Of a stretch of DNA of 64,000 nt, positions 24,875 through 33,260 are shown piece by piece. The notes beneath the pieces were generated by a model, which worked only from the letters and a program-made list of their open reading frames with translations, ran no database searches and was not told where the DNA came from. Source of the stretch: Agromyces atrinae (lineage in GTDB: Bacteria > Actinomycetota > Actinomycetes > Actinomycetales > Microbacteriaceae); assembly GCF_013407835.1 (NCBI RefSeq), contig NZ_JACCBI010000001.1, positions 2,542,001 through 2,606,000 on the forward strand. Direction: 5' to 3'. The stretch's first letter is position 1, and the number at the start of each line of letters is the position of its first letter. Both the position numbers and the translations under genes were made by a program.

Positions 24875-25504
24875 ATGAAGAAGAGAACAGTCGGAATCGT
24901 CGCCGGAGTGCTCGGCGTCAGCCTTCTCGCCGGTGGCACCACCCTCGCCCTCTGGTCGGACCAGGCCGAGCTCGACGGCGGCGAGATCACGACGGGTAAC
25001 CTCCTGATCGAAGCCAGCGGAACCGACGCCTGGTACGACTTCTCGCCCGCGACCGCGACCGGCTGGGTCACGGCGGACACCGTCTTCGACCCCGCGCCGA
25101 CCGCGGGTGCCGGCGCCGTCGTCTTCCCGAACCAGTTCGGCCTCGTGCCCGGCGACCTCGTTGAGTACGCGCAGGCGTTCAACCTCACCGCGACCGGTGA
25201 CAACATCGTCGCGAACGTCTCGATCGACCCCACCGCGATCGACGCCGTCGTTCCCGCGGCCCTCCAGCCGTACGTGACCGTCGGCATCGCGGTCTTCGAC
25301 GAGGACGACGTGCTCCTCGGTTCGTCGACGACGACCGAGCTCGAGTTCGAGGTTCCCGACACGAACAACGAGCCGTCGCAGGTCGCCGAGTACACCGTCA
25401 AGGTGCGCATCGGCTTCGACGGCGCAGCGGCCGACCGTGAGGGCGTGCTCAGCACGATCGACTTCACGACGGTGCCGATCACGCTCACGCAGGTTCGCCC
25501 GTAA
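24875..25504 (+). CDS. SipW-type alternate signal peptide protein, copy 1
   Basis: A 209-aa secreted protein of the TasA/camelysin-like group. The N-terminus (MKKRTVGIVAGVLGVSLL then GGTTLALWSD) is the alternate-type signal peptide recognised by SipW peptidases. The body is beta-rich and acidic, with the ATGDNIVANVSID segment also seen in the next protein. In Bacillus such proteins form matrix fibres; a similar role here is inferred. Ribosome site AAGGAA precedes the ATG. Confidence 0.82.
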   Translation: MKKRTVGIVAGVLGVSLLAGGTTLALWSDQAELDGGEITTGNLLIEASGTDAWYDFSPATATGWVTADTVFDPAPTAGAGAVVFPNQFGLVPGDLVEYAQAFNLTATGDNIVANVSIDPTAIDAVVPAALQPYVTVGIAVFDEDDVLLGSSTTTELEFEVPDTNNEPSQVAEYTVKVRIGFDGAAADREGVLSTIDFTTVPITLTQVRP

Positions 25505-25554
25505 CATCGCTCCATCCGCACCACCGGCGTCTCTACCCCGAGAGGAGGTCGACC

Positions 25555-26139
25555 ATGACACGCACGTTCACGACGATCGTCGTCAGCGGAGCCATGCTCA
25601 TCGTCGGCCTTCTCTCGGGCGGAGTCGCCTGGGCCCTGTGGAACGACGACGACCCGGTATCGACCGCCGTCATCGCCACGGGCGACATCGACCTCACCCT
25701 CGACGCGACCTCGACCTGGTGGGACCTGAGCGGCGACGTCGCCGGCACTCCCCTCGAGGTCGACTCCGACTTCCTCACCGTTCCGGGCGACACGATCGCC
25801 TTCGAGCAGCCGTTCTCCGTCACGACGACGGGCGACAACATGCGCGCCGAGATCGACGTCGACGTGCCGTCGCTCACGGATGTCGCGGGCACGCTCGCTT
25901 CCGACATCGACGTCACCTACACACTCCTCGATGCCGACGGCGGCGTCGTCGGCACGATCGACGACATCGCGGCCGGCACGCCGTCGACCTTCGAACTGAC
26001 CGGGGCGGATGACGGCTCGGCCGCCTACACGCTGCGGATCGTCTTCGAGTGGCAACCGGGCTCGGCCGACCGCATCCGTGTCACCGATATCGCCCAGCTC
26101 GACGCCGTCGAGATCGACCTGCGGCAGGTGCGCCCATGA
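25555..26139 (+). CDS. SipW-type alternate signal peptide protein, copy 2
   Basis: A 194-aa paralog of the protein at 24875. The signal region ends GGVAWALWNDDD, then the body shares ATGDIDLTLDA, FSVTTTGDNMRAEIDVD and the C-terminal DLRQVRP with copy 1 (TLTQVRP). GAGAGGAGG precedes the ATG. The stop overlaps the start of the third copy, so the genes are coupled. Confidence 0.82.
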   Translation: MTRTFTTIVVSGAMLIVGLLSGGVAWALWNDDDPVSTAVIATGDIDLTLDATSTWWDLSGDVAGTPLEVDSDFLTVPGDTIAFEQPFSVTTTGDNMRAEIDVDVPSLTDVAGTLASDIDVTYTLLDADGGVVGTIDDIAAGTPSTFELTGADDGSAAYTLRIVFEWQPGSADRIRVTDIAQLDAVEIDLRQVRP

Positions 26140-26867
26140 CGCGCCGCAGAGTCCTCTGGCCCTATCCCGTTGCCGCCCTCGCTCTCGGCCTTCTCGCCGG
26201 CGGGGGCACTGCCGCGTTGTGGAGCGAGTCCGAGAGTGTCGTCCCGGTCATCCAGTCGGGGTACGTGAATTTCGCTGTCGGCGCTCCGACGACGATCACC
26301 CCGACCTCGGGATCGACGTGGACCCTGCCGACCGACCTCTTGGGCGATGGCACGGCGGGAAAGCCCTACCTCGCGCCCGGCGATACCGCGGTCGCGGTCG
26401 TGCAGATCGACGGCACGTCGCAGGGCAATCGAGGCCTGTCGTGGCAAGTGCCATCGGGCGGCGTCACGGTCAACGGAGGGGTGCTGGCGCAGGGCCTCAC
26501 GGTGAAGGCGATCTCGGTCGCGAACCCGGCGGCCTGCACGGCGAGTGCCGTCGCCGCAGCGCCGTCGCCCCTGTATTCGGGCCCGCTCGCGGGTCTGACT
26601 CTCGCCCCCACGACTCTCGTCACCGCTACCTACAGCACGACGCCGTTCACTGCACCCGTGACCGCCTACCGGTGCCTCGCATTCACCGTGCCCGCCTGGT
26701 CAGGCACCTACTCGAACACCGCCACGGTGACCGGTCAGAACGGCGGCGTAACGGCGACCGACACCGACACGTGGAACGCGAAACTCCTCCCGCCCGCGAG
26801 TGCTTACGTCGTCGACGTGAAGGTGGCGTTCACCGCCGCGACCTTCCGACCCGGGGGCGCACCGTGA
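26136..26867 (+). CDS. SipW-type alternate signal peptide protein, copy 3
   Basis: A 243-aa secreted protein with the same type of start (LALGLLAGGGTAALWSE) but a different, Thr/Ser/Val-rich body with two cysteines (NPAACTASA and AYRCLAF) that may form a disulfide. ATG 26136 overlaps the previous stop (ATGA), and its own stop overlaps the signal peptidase start (GTGA). It may be a minor or capping subunit. Confidence 0.78.
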   Translation: MTRRRVLWPYPVAALALGLLAGGGTAALWSESESVVPVIQSGYVNFAVGAPTTITPTSGSTWTLPTDLLGDGTAGKPYLAPGDTAVAVVQIDGTSQGNRGLSWQVPSGGVTVNGGVLAQGLTVKAISVANPAACTASAVAAAPSPLYSGPLAGLTLAPTTLVTATYSTTPFTAPVTAYRCLAFTVPAWSGTYSNTATVTGQNGGVTATDTDTWNAKLLPPASAYVVDVKVAFTAATFRPGGAP

Positions 26868-27475
26868 GCGGCAGCGCAGACGTGACCGGCGAGGTCGCTG
26901 AACCGAGGTCTGATCCGGAGCGGCCCGACAGCGTCTGGCGGGGCATCGGCACCGTATTCACGTGGGTGCTACTCGCCGTCGTGATCGCTGCTCTCGCGGC
27001 ATCCGTCGTCGTCCCCCGCGTCATCGGGGGCGTGTCTCTCACCGTGCTCACGGGTTCGATGCGACCGACGATCCAGCCGGGCGACCTCATCGTGGTGAAG
27101 CCGGTCGCCTTCGACGAGGTGCAGATCGGTGACATCGTCACCTTCCAGCCCATCTCCGACGACCCGACGGTGATCACCCACCGTGTCGTCGCGAAGACCT
27201 TCACCTCGGGCGAGACGATGTTCGTCACGCGGGGCGATGCGAACGGCACCGACGACGAGCCGATCACGGGCGAGCAGATTCGCGGACGGCACATCTACAC
27301 CGTGCCGAAGCTCGGCTTCGTCGCGCAGGTTCTCGGGGGCAACCGCACCGAACTCGTGCTGATCGTCGGCGGCGGCCTCGTCGTCGTCTCGCTTGGTGCG
27401 TTCATCGCGGCGGGGATCGATCGCCGGAAGCGCCGCCGCGGTGCCGCGGACAGCACTGACAAGGTCGCCTCGTGA
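26864..27475 (+). CDS. sipW: Signal peptidase I, SipW type
   Basis: Membrane serine protease that would cleave the three upstream alternate signal peptides. The 203-aa product has a transmembrane helix at about residues 28-50, the catalytic serine in TGSMRPTI (Ser65), and THRVV with His106 at the place where ordinary bacterial signal peptidases have lysine; this Ser/His pair marks the SipW/archaeal/ER subgroup. The RGDANGTDDEP box follows and a second helix lies near the C-terminus. GTG 26864 overlaps the previous stop. Confidence 0.92.
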   Translation: MSGSADVTGEVAEPRSDPERPDSVWRGIGTVFTWVLLAVVIAALAASVVVPRVIGGVSLTVLTGSMRPTIQPGDLIVVKPVAFDEVQIGDIVTFQPISDDPTVITHRVVAKTFTSGETMFVTRGDANGTDDEPITGEQIRGRHIYTVPKLGFVAQVLGGNRTELVLIVGGGLVVVSLGAFIAAGIDRRKRRRGAADSTDKVAS

Positions 27476-28113
27476 AGCGTCGCATCGCGGCGGCCGCTCT
27501 ACTCGTGCTGTCTGCCCTCGCCCTCCCGACCGCTGCGGCGGCAGCCGAGTACGACGACGCGATCGCCCTCAGCTGGACGGGTTCGAGCTTCGCGAGCGAA
27601 CTCGTCGGGCCCCTCTACCCCAGTCCGGTCGCGGTGCCCGGCGACACGGGCGACAGCTCGTTCCTCGTGCGGAACGACGGGCCGTCGGCCGGGCAGCTCA
27701 CGGTCGAGGTCGTCGACGTCGAGCTCGCCCGCGACCCCGCCGATCCGTTCTACGCCGACTTCCTGCTTGCCGGTCAGCCCGTCATCGACCTCTACGAGCG
27801 CGACACCCTCATCGAGACGCGCACGATCGAGCGCGGCGAGGTGGTGCGCGTCAGCGTGCCCTTCGAGTTTCCCGCCGACGTGACGACGGGCAACACGCGC
27901 GACGGCGAGGTGCGCGTCGCGTTCGACGTGCGCCTGACACTGCGGGGCGACACCCCGCCGACGCCGGGCGGGCAGATTCCCGTCACCGGTTTCGAGGCCG
28001 AGCATCTCGCCACGATTGCGGGAGTCGTGATCGCCGCCGGCATACTCACTGTCGGAATCGTCGCGATACGCCGCCGCAAGCCGCCTCTCGACGGCCGGCG
28101 GCCGCGCCGCTAG
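27472..28113 (+). CDS. Cell-wall-anchored protein with IPVTG motif
   Basis: A 213-aa protein with a signal peptide (residues 1-26), a beta-rich extracellular domain, and a sorting-type C-terminus: IPVTG at 169-173, a hydrophobic helix at about 181-198, and a basic tail with RRRK. This fits class-E-like sortase substrates, although the first residue is Ile instead of Leu. Its GTG start overlaps the sipW stop. It could anchor the fibres made by the upstream proteins. No sortase gene is in the window. Confidence 0.78.
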   Translation: MKRRIAAAALLVLSALALPTAAAAAEYDDAIALSWTGSSFASELVGPLYPSPVAVPGDTGDSSFLVRNDGPSAGQLTVEVVDVELARDPADPFYADFLLAGQPVIDLYERDTLIETRTIERGEVVRVSVPFEFPADVTTGNTRDGEVRVAFDVRLTLRGDTPPTPGGQIPVTGFEAEHLATIAGVVIAAGILTVGIVAIRRRKPPLDGRRPRR

Positions 28114-28128
28114 CGCCCGAGAGGCTCG

Positions 28129-29508
28129 CTAGAGCCGGTCGAGCAGCTCGTCGGCGAGGCCGATGTAGCTGCCGGGCGTGAGGGCGAGCAGTCGGGCCTT
28201 CGCCTCGTCGCCGATCTCGAGCGTCTCGACGAATGCCGCGAGGCCCTCGCCGTTGACGCGCTTGCCGCGCGTGAGCTCCTTGAGGAGCGCGTACGGGTCG
28301 CTGATCGTCGAGCGGCCGGCGACGACCTCGGCACGGATGACGGTCTGGATCGCCTCGCCGAGAACCTCCCAGTTGCCGTCGAGGTCGGCCGCGAGCACCT
28401 CGGGCGCGAGGTCGATCTCGCCGAGGCCGCGCAGGATGTTGTCGAGCGCGAGGAGCGAGTGGCCGAAGCCGACGCCGATGTTGCGCTGCGCGCTCGAGTC
28501 GGTGAGGTCGCGCTGCAGGCGGCTCGTGACGAGCGTCGCGGCGAGCGAGTCGAGCACGGCGCTCGAGAGCTCGAGGTTCGCCTCGGCGTTCTCGAAGCGG
28601 ATCGGGTTGATCTTGTGCGGCATCGTCGACGAACCGGTCGCGCCCGCCTGGGGGATCTGACGGAAGTAGCCGAGCGAGATGTAGGTCCAGATGTCGGTCG
28701 CGAGGTTGTGGAGCACGCGGTTGGCGTGCGAGACCTTGCCGTAGAGCTCGGCCTGCCAGTCGTGCGATTCGATCTGCGTCGTGAGTGGGTTCCACGTCAG
28801 CCCGAGCGACTCGACGAACTCCTGCGAGATCGTCGTCCACGAGGCATCCGGGTCGGCGACGACGTGCGACGCGAACGTGCCCGTCGCACCCGAGAACTTG
28901 CCGAGGTAGTCGTTGGCGTCGATCTGCTTTGCGATGCGCGTGAGGCGGTACGCGAAGACGGCGAGCTCCTTGCCCATCGTCGTCGGCGTCGCGGGCTGGC
29001 CGTGGGTGCGCGAGAGCATCGGCACGGCGCGGTACTCGCGGGCGAGGCGCGTGAGGCGGTCGATGACCTCGTCGAACTTGGGGCGCCAGACACCCCGCAC
29101 GGCGTCGCGCACGGTGAGGGCGTACGAGAGGTTGTTGATGTCTTCGCTCGTGCACGCGAAGTGCGTGAGCTCGGCGACGCGGTCGAGCCCGAGCTCGGAG
29201 AGCCGGGCGCGCACGAAGTACTCGACGGCCTTGACGTCGTGGCGGGTGACGGCCTCGAGCTCACCGAGTTCGGCGATCGACTGCTCGTCGAAGTCGGTGA
29301 CGATGGCGCGGAGACCCGCCTTGTCGGCGTCGGAGAGTGCCGACGAACCGGCGAAGCCGCGGTCGGTGAGGGCGATGAGCCACTCGACCTCGACGTGGAT
29401 GCGCGCGCGGTTGAGGCCCGCCTCGGAGAGGTGCTCACCGAGCCCGGTGACGGCGGCCTGGTAGCGGCCATCGAGAGGGCTGAGCGGCTGAGGGGCGAGG
29501 GGGCTCAT
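28129..29508 (-). CDS. purB: Adenylosuccinate lyase
   Basis: Catalyses two steps of purine synthesis (SAICAR to AICAR and adenylosuccinate to AMP). The 459-aa length and the GSSTMPHKINPIRFENAE signature near residue 290 match the E. coli-type PurB. The N-terminus SPLDGRYQAAV is also characteristic. It ends 16 bases from the convergent sortase-substrate gene with no obvious terminator between. Confidence 0.96.
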   Translation of the reverse strand: MSPLAPQPLSPLDGRYQAAVTGLGEHLSEAGLNRARIHVEVEWLIALTDRGFAGSSALSDADKAGLRAIVTDFDEQSIAELGELEAVTRHDVKAVEYFVRARLSELGLDRVAELTHFACTSEDINNLSYALTVRDAVRGVWRPKFDEVIDRLTRLAREYRAVPMLSRTHGQPATPTTMGKELAVFAYRLTRIAKQIDANDYLGKFSGATGTFASHVVADPDASWTTISQEFVESLGLTWNPLTTQIESHDWQAELYGKVSHANRVLHNLATDIWTYISLGYFRQIPQAGATGSSTMPHKINPIRFENAEANLELSSAVLDSLAATLVTSRLQRDLTDSSAQRNIGVGFGHSLLALDNILRGLGEIDLAPEVLAADLDGNWEVLGEAIQTVIRAEVVAGRSTISDPYALLKELTRGKRVNGEGLAAFVETLEIGDEAKARLLALTPGSYIGLADELLDRL

Positions 29509-29576
29509 CGGAATCCTTCGGTGCAGATGACGCGGACCCTCCTAGTATCCCAGTAGCCTGCGCGGTCGACGGAAGG

Positions 29577-30479
29577 ATGACGATGGACGCCCCACACGCC
29601 GAGTTCGACGCCGATGAGGCGCTCGTCCGGCGTCTCGTCTCCGAGCAGCATCCCGACCTCGCGGGGCCCGTGCGGCTCGTTGCGAACGGATGGGACAACG
29701 CCGTCTTCCGCCTCGGCGACGACCTCGCGGTGAGGATGCCGCGTCGTGCCATCGCCGTCGCTCTGATCGAGAACGAGCAGCGGTGGTTGCCGGGCCTCGC
29801 CGCCGCGGTCTCGGTGCCGATCCCCGTCGCGGTGCGGGTGGGAGCAGCGAGCGAGGCGTTCCCCCTGCCGTGGTCGATCGTGCCGTGGTTCGCGGGTACG
29901 TCGGTCGCCGAACTGCCCGTCGCCGAGCGTGGTGCGCTCGCCGCGGAGCTCGCGGCGTTCGTCGTCGAACTCGGCAAGCCAGCACCGGCCGAGGCGCCGT
30001 ACAACCCGGTGCGCGCCGTGCCGCTCGCCGAGCGCGACGCCGTGGTCTCCGAGCGGCTGACCGGTCTCGAGCACGGAGCCGACCTCGCGGTGCTGTGGCG
30101 CGACGCCGTCGCGGCGCCCGCGTGGGCCGGCCCACCGCTCTGGGTGCACGGCGACCTGCACCCCGCCAACCTCGTCACGGCGGGCGGCAGGCTCACGGCC
30201 GTCGTCGACTTCGGCGACCTGTCGGCGGGCGACCCCGCGACCGACCTCGCCGCGGCATGGATGGTCTTCGACGCCGACGGGCGCCGCGAGTTCCGCCGGG
30301 CGATCGGCGATCACGCCGACGAGGCCGCCTGGCGCCGCGCACGCGGATGGGCGGTGTCGATGGCGTCATCCATCATCGCGACGACGTCGGGAGACGGGCC
30401 GATCGCCCGCATCGGGGCGCACGCACTCGCACAGTTGCTGCCCGAGGCTCAGGACGCCCGGAGCGCGGGCGCGAGCTGA
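29577..30479 (+). CDS. Aminoglycoside phosphotransferase-family kinase
   Basis: A 300-aa protein-kinase-fold phosphotransferase (PF01636). The catalytic loop is HGDLHPAN near residue 192 and the metal-binding segment VVDFGDLSAGDPATDLA follows. A nucleotide-binding region with NGWDNAVFRLGDDLAVRMPRR is near the N-terminus. Homologs act on diverse hydroxyl substrates, so antibiotic resistance should not be assumed. Its 3' end overlaps the convergent phosphatase gene by 31 bases. Confidence 0.85.
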   Translation: MTMDAPHAEFDADEALVRRLVSEQHPDLAGPVRLVANGWDNAVFRLGDDLAVRMPRRAIAVALIENEQRWLPGLAAAVSVPIPVAVRVGAASEAFPLPWSIVPWFAGTSVAELPVAERGALAAELAAFVVELGKPAPAEAPYNPVRAVPLAERDAVVSERLTGLEHGADLAVLWRDAVAAPAWAGPPLWVHGDLHPANLVTAGGRLTAVVDFGDLSAGDPATDLAAAWMVFDADGRREFRRAIGDHADEAAWRRARGWAVSMASSIIATTSGDGPIARIGAHALAQLLPEAQDARSAGAS

Positions 30480-30967
30480 CGGAAGAGCGCGTTGCCCGAG
30501 CGCTCGATGAGCTCGAGCACGTGATCGAACATCGACTCGTCGGAGTAGTACGGGTCGGGCACGTCGCCGAGCGGCGCGAGTTCGGAATCGAAGCTCAGCA
30601 TCATCTGCACCTTGCCGCGTGACGTCTCGTCGGGCGCCCAACTGCGCACGATGCGCTCCTGGCTGCGGTCGAAGACGACGACGAGATCGAGCGTGCCGAA
30701 CTCCGAGGCGTCGAACTGCCGCGCGCGGTGGTGCCTGCCGTCGTACCCACGGCGCGTGAGGGCCGCGATCGTGCGCCGATCGGCCTGTTCGCCGACGTGC
30801 CAGTCGCCCGTCGCCGCTGACTCGACGCTCATGCGTTCAGAGAGGCCCGAGCGCTCGGCGAGCGTCCGCAGCACGACCTCCGCCATGGGCGACCGGCAGA
30901 TGTTGCCGGTGCACACGAACGAGATCCGGAAGGGCTGCACGTCGTCTCGGGCGGACTCGGCGCTCAT
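30449..30967 (-). CDS. Low-molecular-weight protein-tyrosine phosphatase
   Basis: A 172-aa phosphatase. The P-loop CTGNICRSPMAE (Cys19 to Arg25, the C-x5-R motif) is at the N-terminus and the general acid lies in DPYYSDES near the C-terminus. ATG 30967 (MSAESA) is preferred; ATG 30976 is also possible. The 3' ends of this gene and the kinase-like gene overlap by 31 bases on opposite strands. Confidence 0.92.
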   Translation of the reverse strand: MSAESARDDVQPFRISFVCTGNICRSPMAEVVLRTLAERSGLSERMSVESAATGDWHVGEQADRRTIAALTRRGYDGRHHRARQFDASEFGTLDLVVVFDRSQERIVRSWAPDETSRGKVQMMLSFDSELAPLGDVPDPYYSDESMFDHVLELIERSGNALFRQLAPALRAS

Positions 30968-31082
30968 GCCTCTCATTGTGGACGCCGTGACTCCTCCTGC
31001 ACAGCCCCCTGTCGCAATCCGTGCGACCCCGGTTCGCGGGCCAGGGCGCGCGACGGCCCGCGCGGAGGCCGAGGCTGTCGTG

Positions 31083-31427
31083 ATGGCGATCATGATGACG
31101 GATGACGGCGGCGGGCTCGCCGCGCAACTCGACCTGCTGCCGCGGCGGCAAGCGGCTCTCGATGAACGGGTGATCCCCGCGATCGCGCGGCTGCTCGATG
31201 ACGTGCGCACTCAGGGCACGGCACTGATACCCGGGGTGCACGGCTCGTGGTGGCACTCGCCGTCGCGCGTCGAGTATGCGGGCGGCCTCGTCGAGCTGCG
31301 CGCCCGGGTGCTCGAACTCGAAGAGAGACTGTCGGCCGCGCATCGCGACGCGATCACCGAGCGGGCGGCGATCGAGCGGGAGATCGAGGCGATCGCCGCG
31401 TGGTCGGCCGCCCGGGTGTCGTCGTGA
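31083..31427 (+). CDS. Helical WXG-like protein, 114 aa
   Basis: A small all-alpha protein with a Trp pair in HGSWWHSPSRVEYAGGLVEL near the middle, followed by a long amphipathic helix. This layout resembles type VII (WXG100/EspC-like) partner proteins. The start is uncertain: ATG 31083, GTG 31080 or GTG 30990 are possible, with GAGG five bases before GTG 31080. The stop overlaps the next start (GTGA), so it is coupled to the hydrolase. Confidence 0.55.
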   Translation: MAIMMTDDGGGLAAQLDLLPRRQAALDERVIPAIARLLDDVRTQGTALIPGVHGSWWHSPSRVEYAGGLVELRARVLELEERLSAAHRDAITERAAIEREIEAIAAWSAARVSS

Positions 31428-32830
31428 CGCGGGTGACGACGATCTCGACCGACGAGATCTTCGAGAACGTCGCCCTGCTCGGCCTCTTCGAGGCGCGACT
31501 GCTCGACTGGGCGGCGGCCGCGAGAGAGGCCGATCTCGACGCCGGCTGCGTTCCCGGCATCCACTCGCCGTCGCTCACCGACTTTCCCGGCCCCGGCATC
31601 GCGCTCGCCGAGGCGGCCGACTGGGCGAGCGGCACTGCTGCGCTCGCGCGGGAGCTGTGCGAGGCGCTCGCCCGCGCCGCGGCGGCCTACGACGACAGTG
31701 AAGCCGCGATCGCGCGCTTCTGGTCGCTCGGGGCGGCGTTCGCGGGCTGGGCCGCTGGTGCGGCGACGCCGGTGCTCGCGTTCGGTGCGCTGCTGCAGCT
31801 CGGTCCGCCCGCAGTCGTCGCGAGTCTCGCCCTCGCCGCGAGCGGGGGCGACCCGACGGCTCTCGCTGAGCAACTGATGCGCGACATCGAGCGTGATCCG
31901 GGGTTGCTGCGCGACCCGCGTTTCGTCGACGTCCTCCGGCACCTCGTCGACTCGGTCGACGATGCTGCTGCGGGTCTCGTCGGCCTGCCGGCCGCGTTCG
32001 CCGGAGCGGTGTCGAGCGTGGGCGTGCGCGACTCGGCCGCGGGACTCGTCGCTCTCGCGGGCATCGCCGGTCTCGTCGGCAACGCGGCGCTGCGCGAGAC
32101 GCCCGTGCGCATCGAGACGGCTCGCCCGCCGTCGGTCGCTCGTCCGCCGCGCGGGGTGGAGGAGATGCTCGAGCGCATCCCTCGTGAGCGATCGGTCATC
32201 CGTGTCGAGAGGTACGGCCTTCCGGGCGAGGGCGCCGGCTACATCGTGTACGTGCCGGGCACGAGTGATGCGGGGCTCACGCCTGCGGGCGACCCGTTCG
32301 ACATGACGGCGAACGTCACGGCCCTGGGCGGAGGCGACGGCGCGAGCGAGGCGGCGCTGCGTGAGGCGCTCGCCGCGGCGGGTGCGCGGCCGGGCGATGC
32401 CGTCATCGCCGTCGGTCACTCGCAGGGCGGTCTCGTCGCGACGTCGCTCGGCGAGGGCTCCGACTACCGCGTGCCGCTCGCCGTCAACGCGGGCGGGCCG
32501 TCGCCCGCGGCACCGATGGGCGGCGGAGTCGTCGTCTCGCTCGAGCACACCGACGATCCGATACCGGCGCTCGGCGGGGTGGTGCCCGACGATCCCTCGG
32601 TGTTCGTTCGGGCGCCGCGGGCGTTGGCCGAGGGCGACGGTGCGCCGGGCGTGCTCGCGGCGCACTCGCTCGATCGCTACGGCGAGACGGCGCGCACGCT
32701 CGACGCCGAGAACGGAGCGGCCGCCCGCGTCGTGCGCACGGCTATTGCCGAGGTCACGGGCGGGCGGCCGGGTGAGGCTACCGAGTGGGAGGCTTCGCGG
32801 GTCAGCGGTCCTTCTTCGTCCCGAGGATGA
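31424..32830 (+). CDS. Alpha/beta hydrolase with N-terminal helical region
   Basis: A 468-aa protein. Residues 1-250 are mostly helical with hydrophobic glycine/alanine segments. The C-terminal third has an alpha/beta hydrolase core with the nucleophile elbow GHSQGG near residue 325 and the strand YIVYVPGTSD before it. Coupled to the WXG-like gene, it looks like a type VII-secreted lipase or esterase with a dedicated partner, but no secretion machinery is nearby. Its last 29 bases overlap the convergent gene at 32802. Confidence 0.65.
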   Translation: MTRVTTISTDEIFENVALLGLFEARLLDWAAAAREADLDAGCVPGIHSPSLTDFPGPGIALAEAADWASGTAALARELCEALARAAAAYDDSEAAIARFWSLGAAFAGWAAGAATPVLAFGALLQLGPPAVVASLALAASGGDPTALAEQLMRDIERDPGLLRDPRFVDVLRHLVDSVDDAAAGLVGLPAAFAGAVSSVGVRDSAAGLVALAGIAGLVGNAALRETPVRIETARPPSVARPPRGVEEMLERIPRERSVIRVERYGLPGEGAGYIVYVPGTSDAGLTPAGDPFDMTANVTALGGGDGASEAALREALAAAGARPGDAVIAVGHSQGGLVATSLGEGSDYRVPLAVNAGGPSPAAPMGGGVVVSLEHTDDPIPALGGVVPDDPSVFVRAPRALAEGDGAPGVLAAHSLDRYGETARTLDAENGAAARVVRTAIAEVTGGRPGEATEWEASRVSGPSSSRG

Positions 32831-33188
32831 GGTTGAGGAGCCAGCTGATGATGCCGAGCACGATCGCGCCGAGCACGCCCCACCAGAAGCCCTCGATCTC
32901 GAGACCGAAGCCCAGCAGGCTGCTGAACCACGCGACGAGAAGCAGCAGAAGGCCGTTGATGATGAACGAGATGAGACCGAGGGTCAGGATGTACAGCGGG
33001 AAGGCGACGACGCGCACGACGGTGCCGATGATGCTGTTGACGAGGCCGAAGATGAAGGCCACGAGCAGGTACGTGAGGATCGTGCCGATCTCGGTATCGG
33101 CGTACGGCCGCACGGAGACGCCCGCGACGATCAACGTGGTGAGCCACAGGGCGAAGGCGTTGACGATGAGACTGAGCAGGAATCGCAT
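32802..33188 (-). CDS. Phage-holin-4-like (PF04020) membrane protein
   Basis: A 128-aa membrane protein with four hydrophobic helices, the layout of the widespread DUF/PF04020 'phage holin family' proteins, which are usually chromosomal and not phage lysins. The pattern SVRPYADTEIGTILTYLLVA and FGLVNSIIGTVVRVVAFPLY is typical. No phage genes are near. Divergent from hisC. Confidence 0.8.
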   Translation of the reverse strand: MRFLLSLIVNAFALWLTTLIVAGVSVRPYADTEIGTILTYLLVAFIFGLVNSIIGTVVRVVAFPLYILTLGLISFIINGLLLLLVAWFSSLLGFGLEIEGFWWGVLGAIVLGIISWLLNLILGTKKDR

Positions 33189-33260
33189 GACCCCACTATT
33201 CCAGGCTCGCGCGCCGCGAGACAGAGCGGATCGGCGGGTCGAGGAGAGTAGCGTGTTCGC

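Noticed and set aside
29577..30479. Aminoglycoside resistance gene
   Set aside because: The kinase fold is clear, but family members act on many substrates, and there is no resistance-specific motif or mobile context.
32802..33188. Prophage remnant suggested by a holin-like name
   Set aside because: PF04020 proteins are widespread chromosomal membrane proteins. No other phage gene is near.
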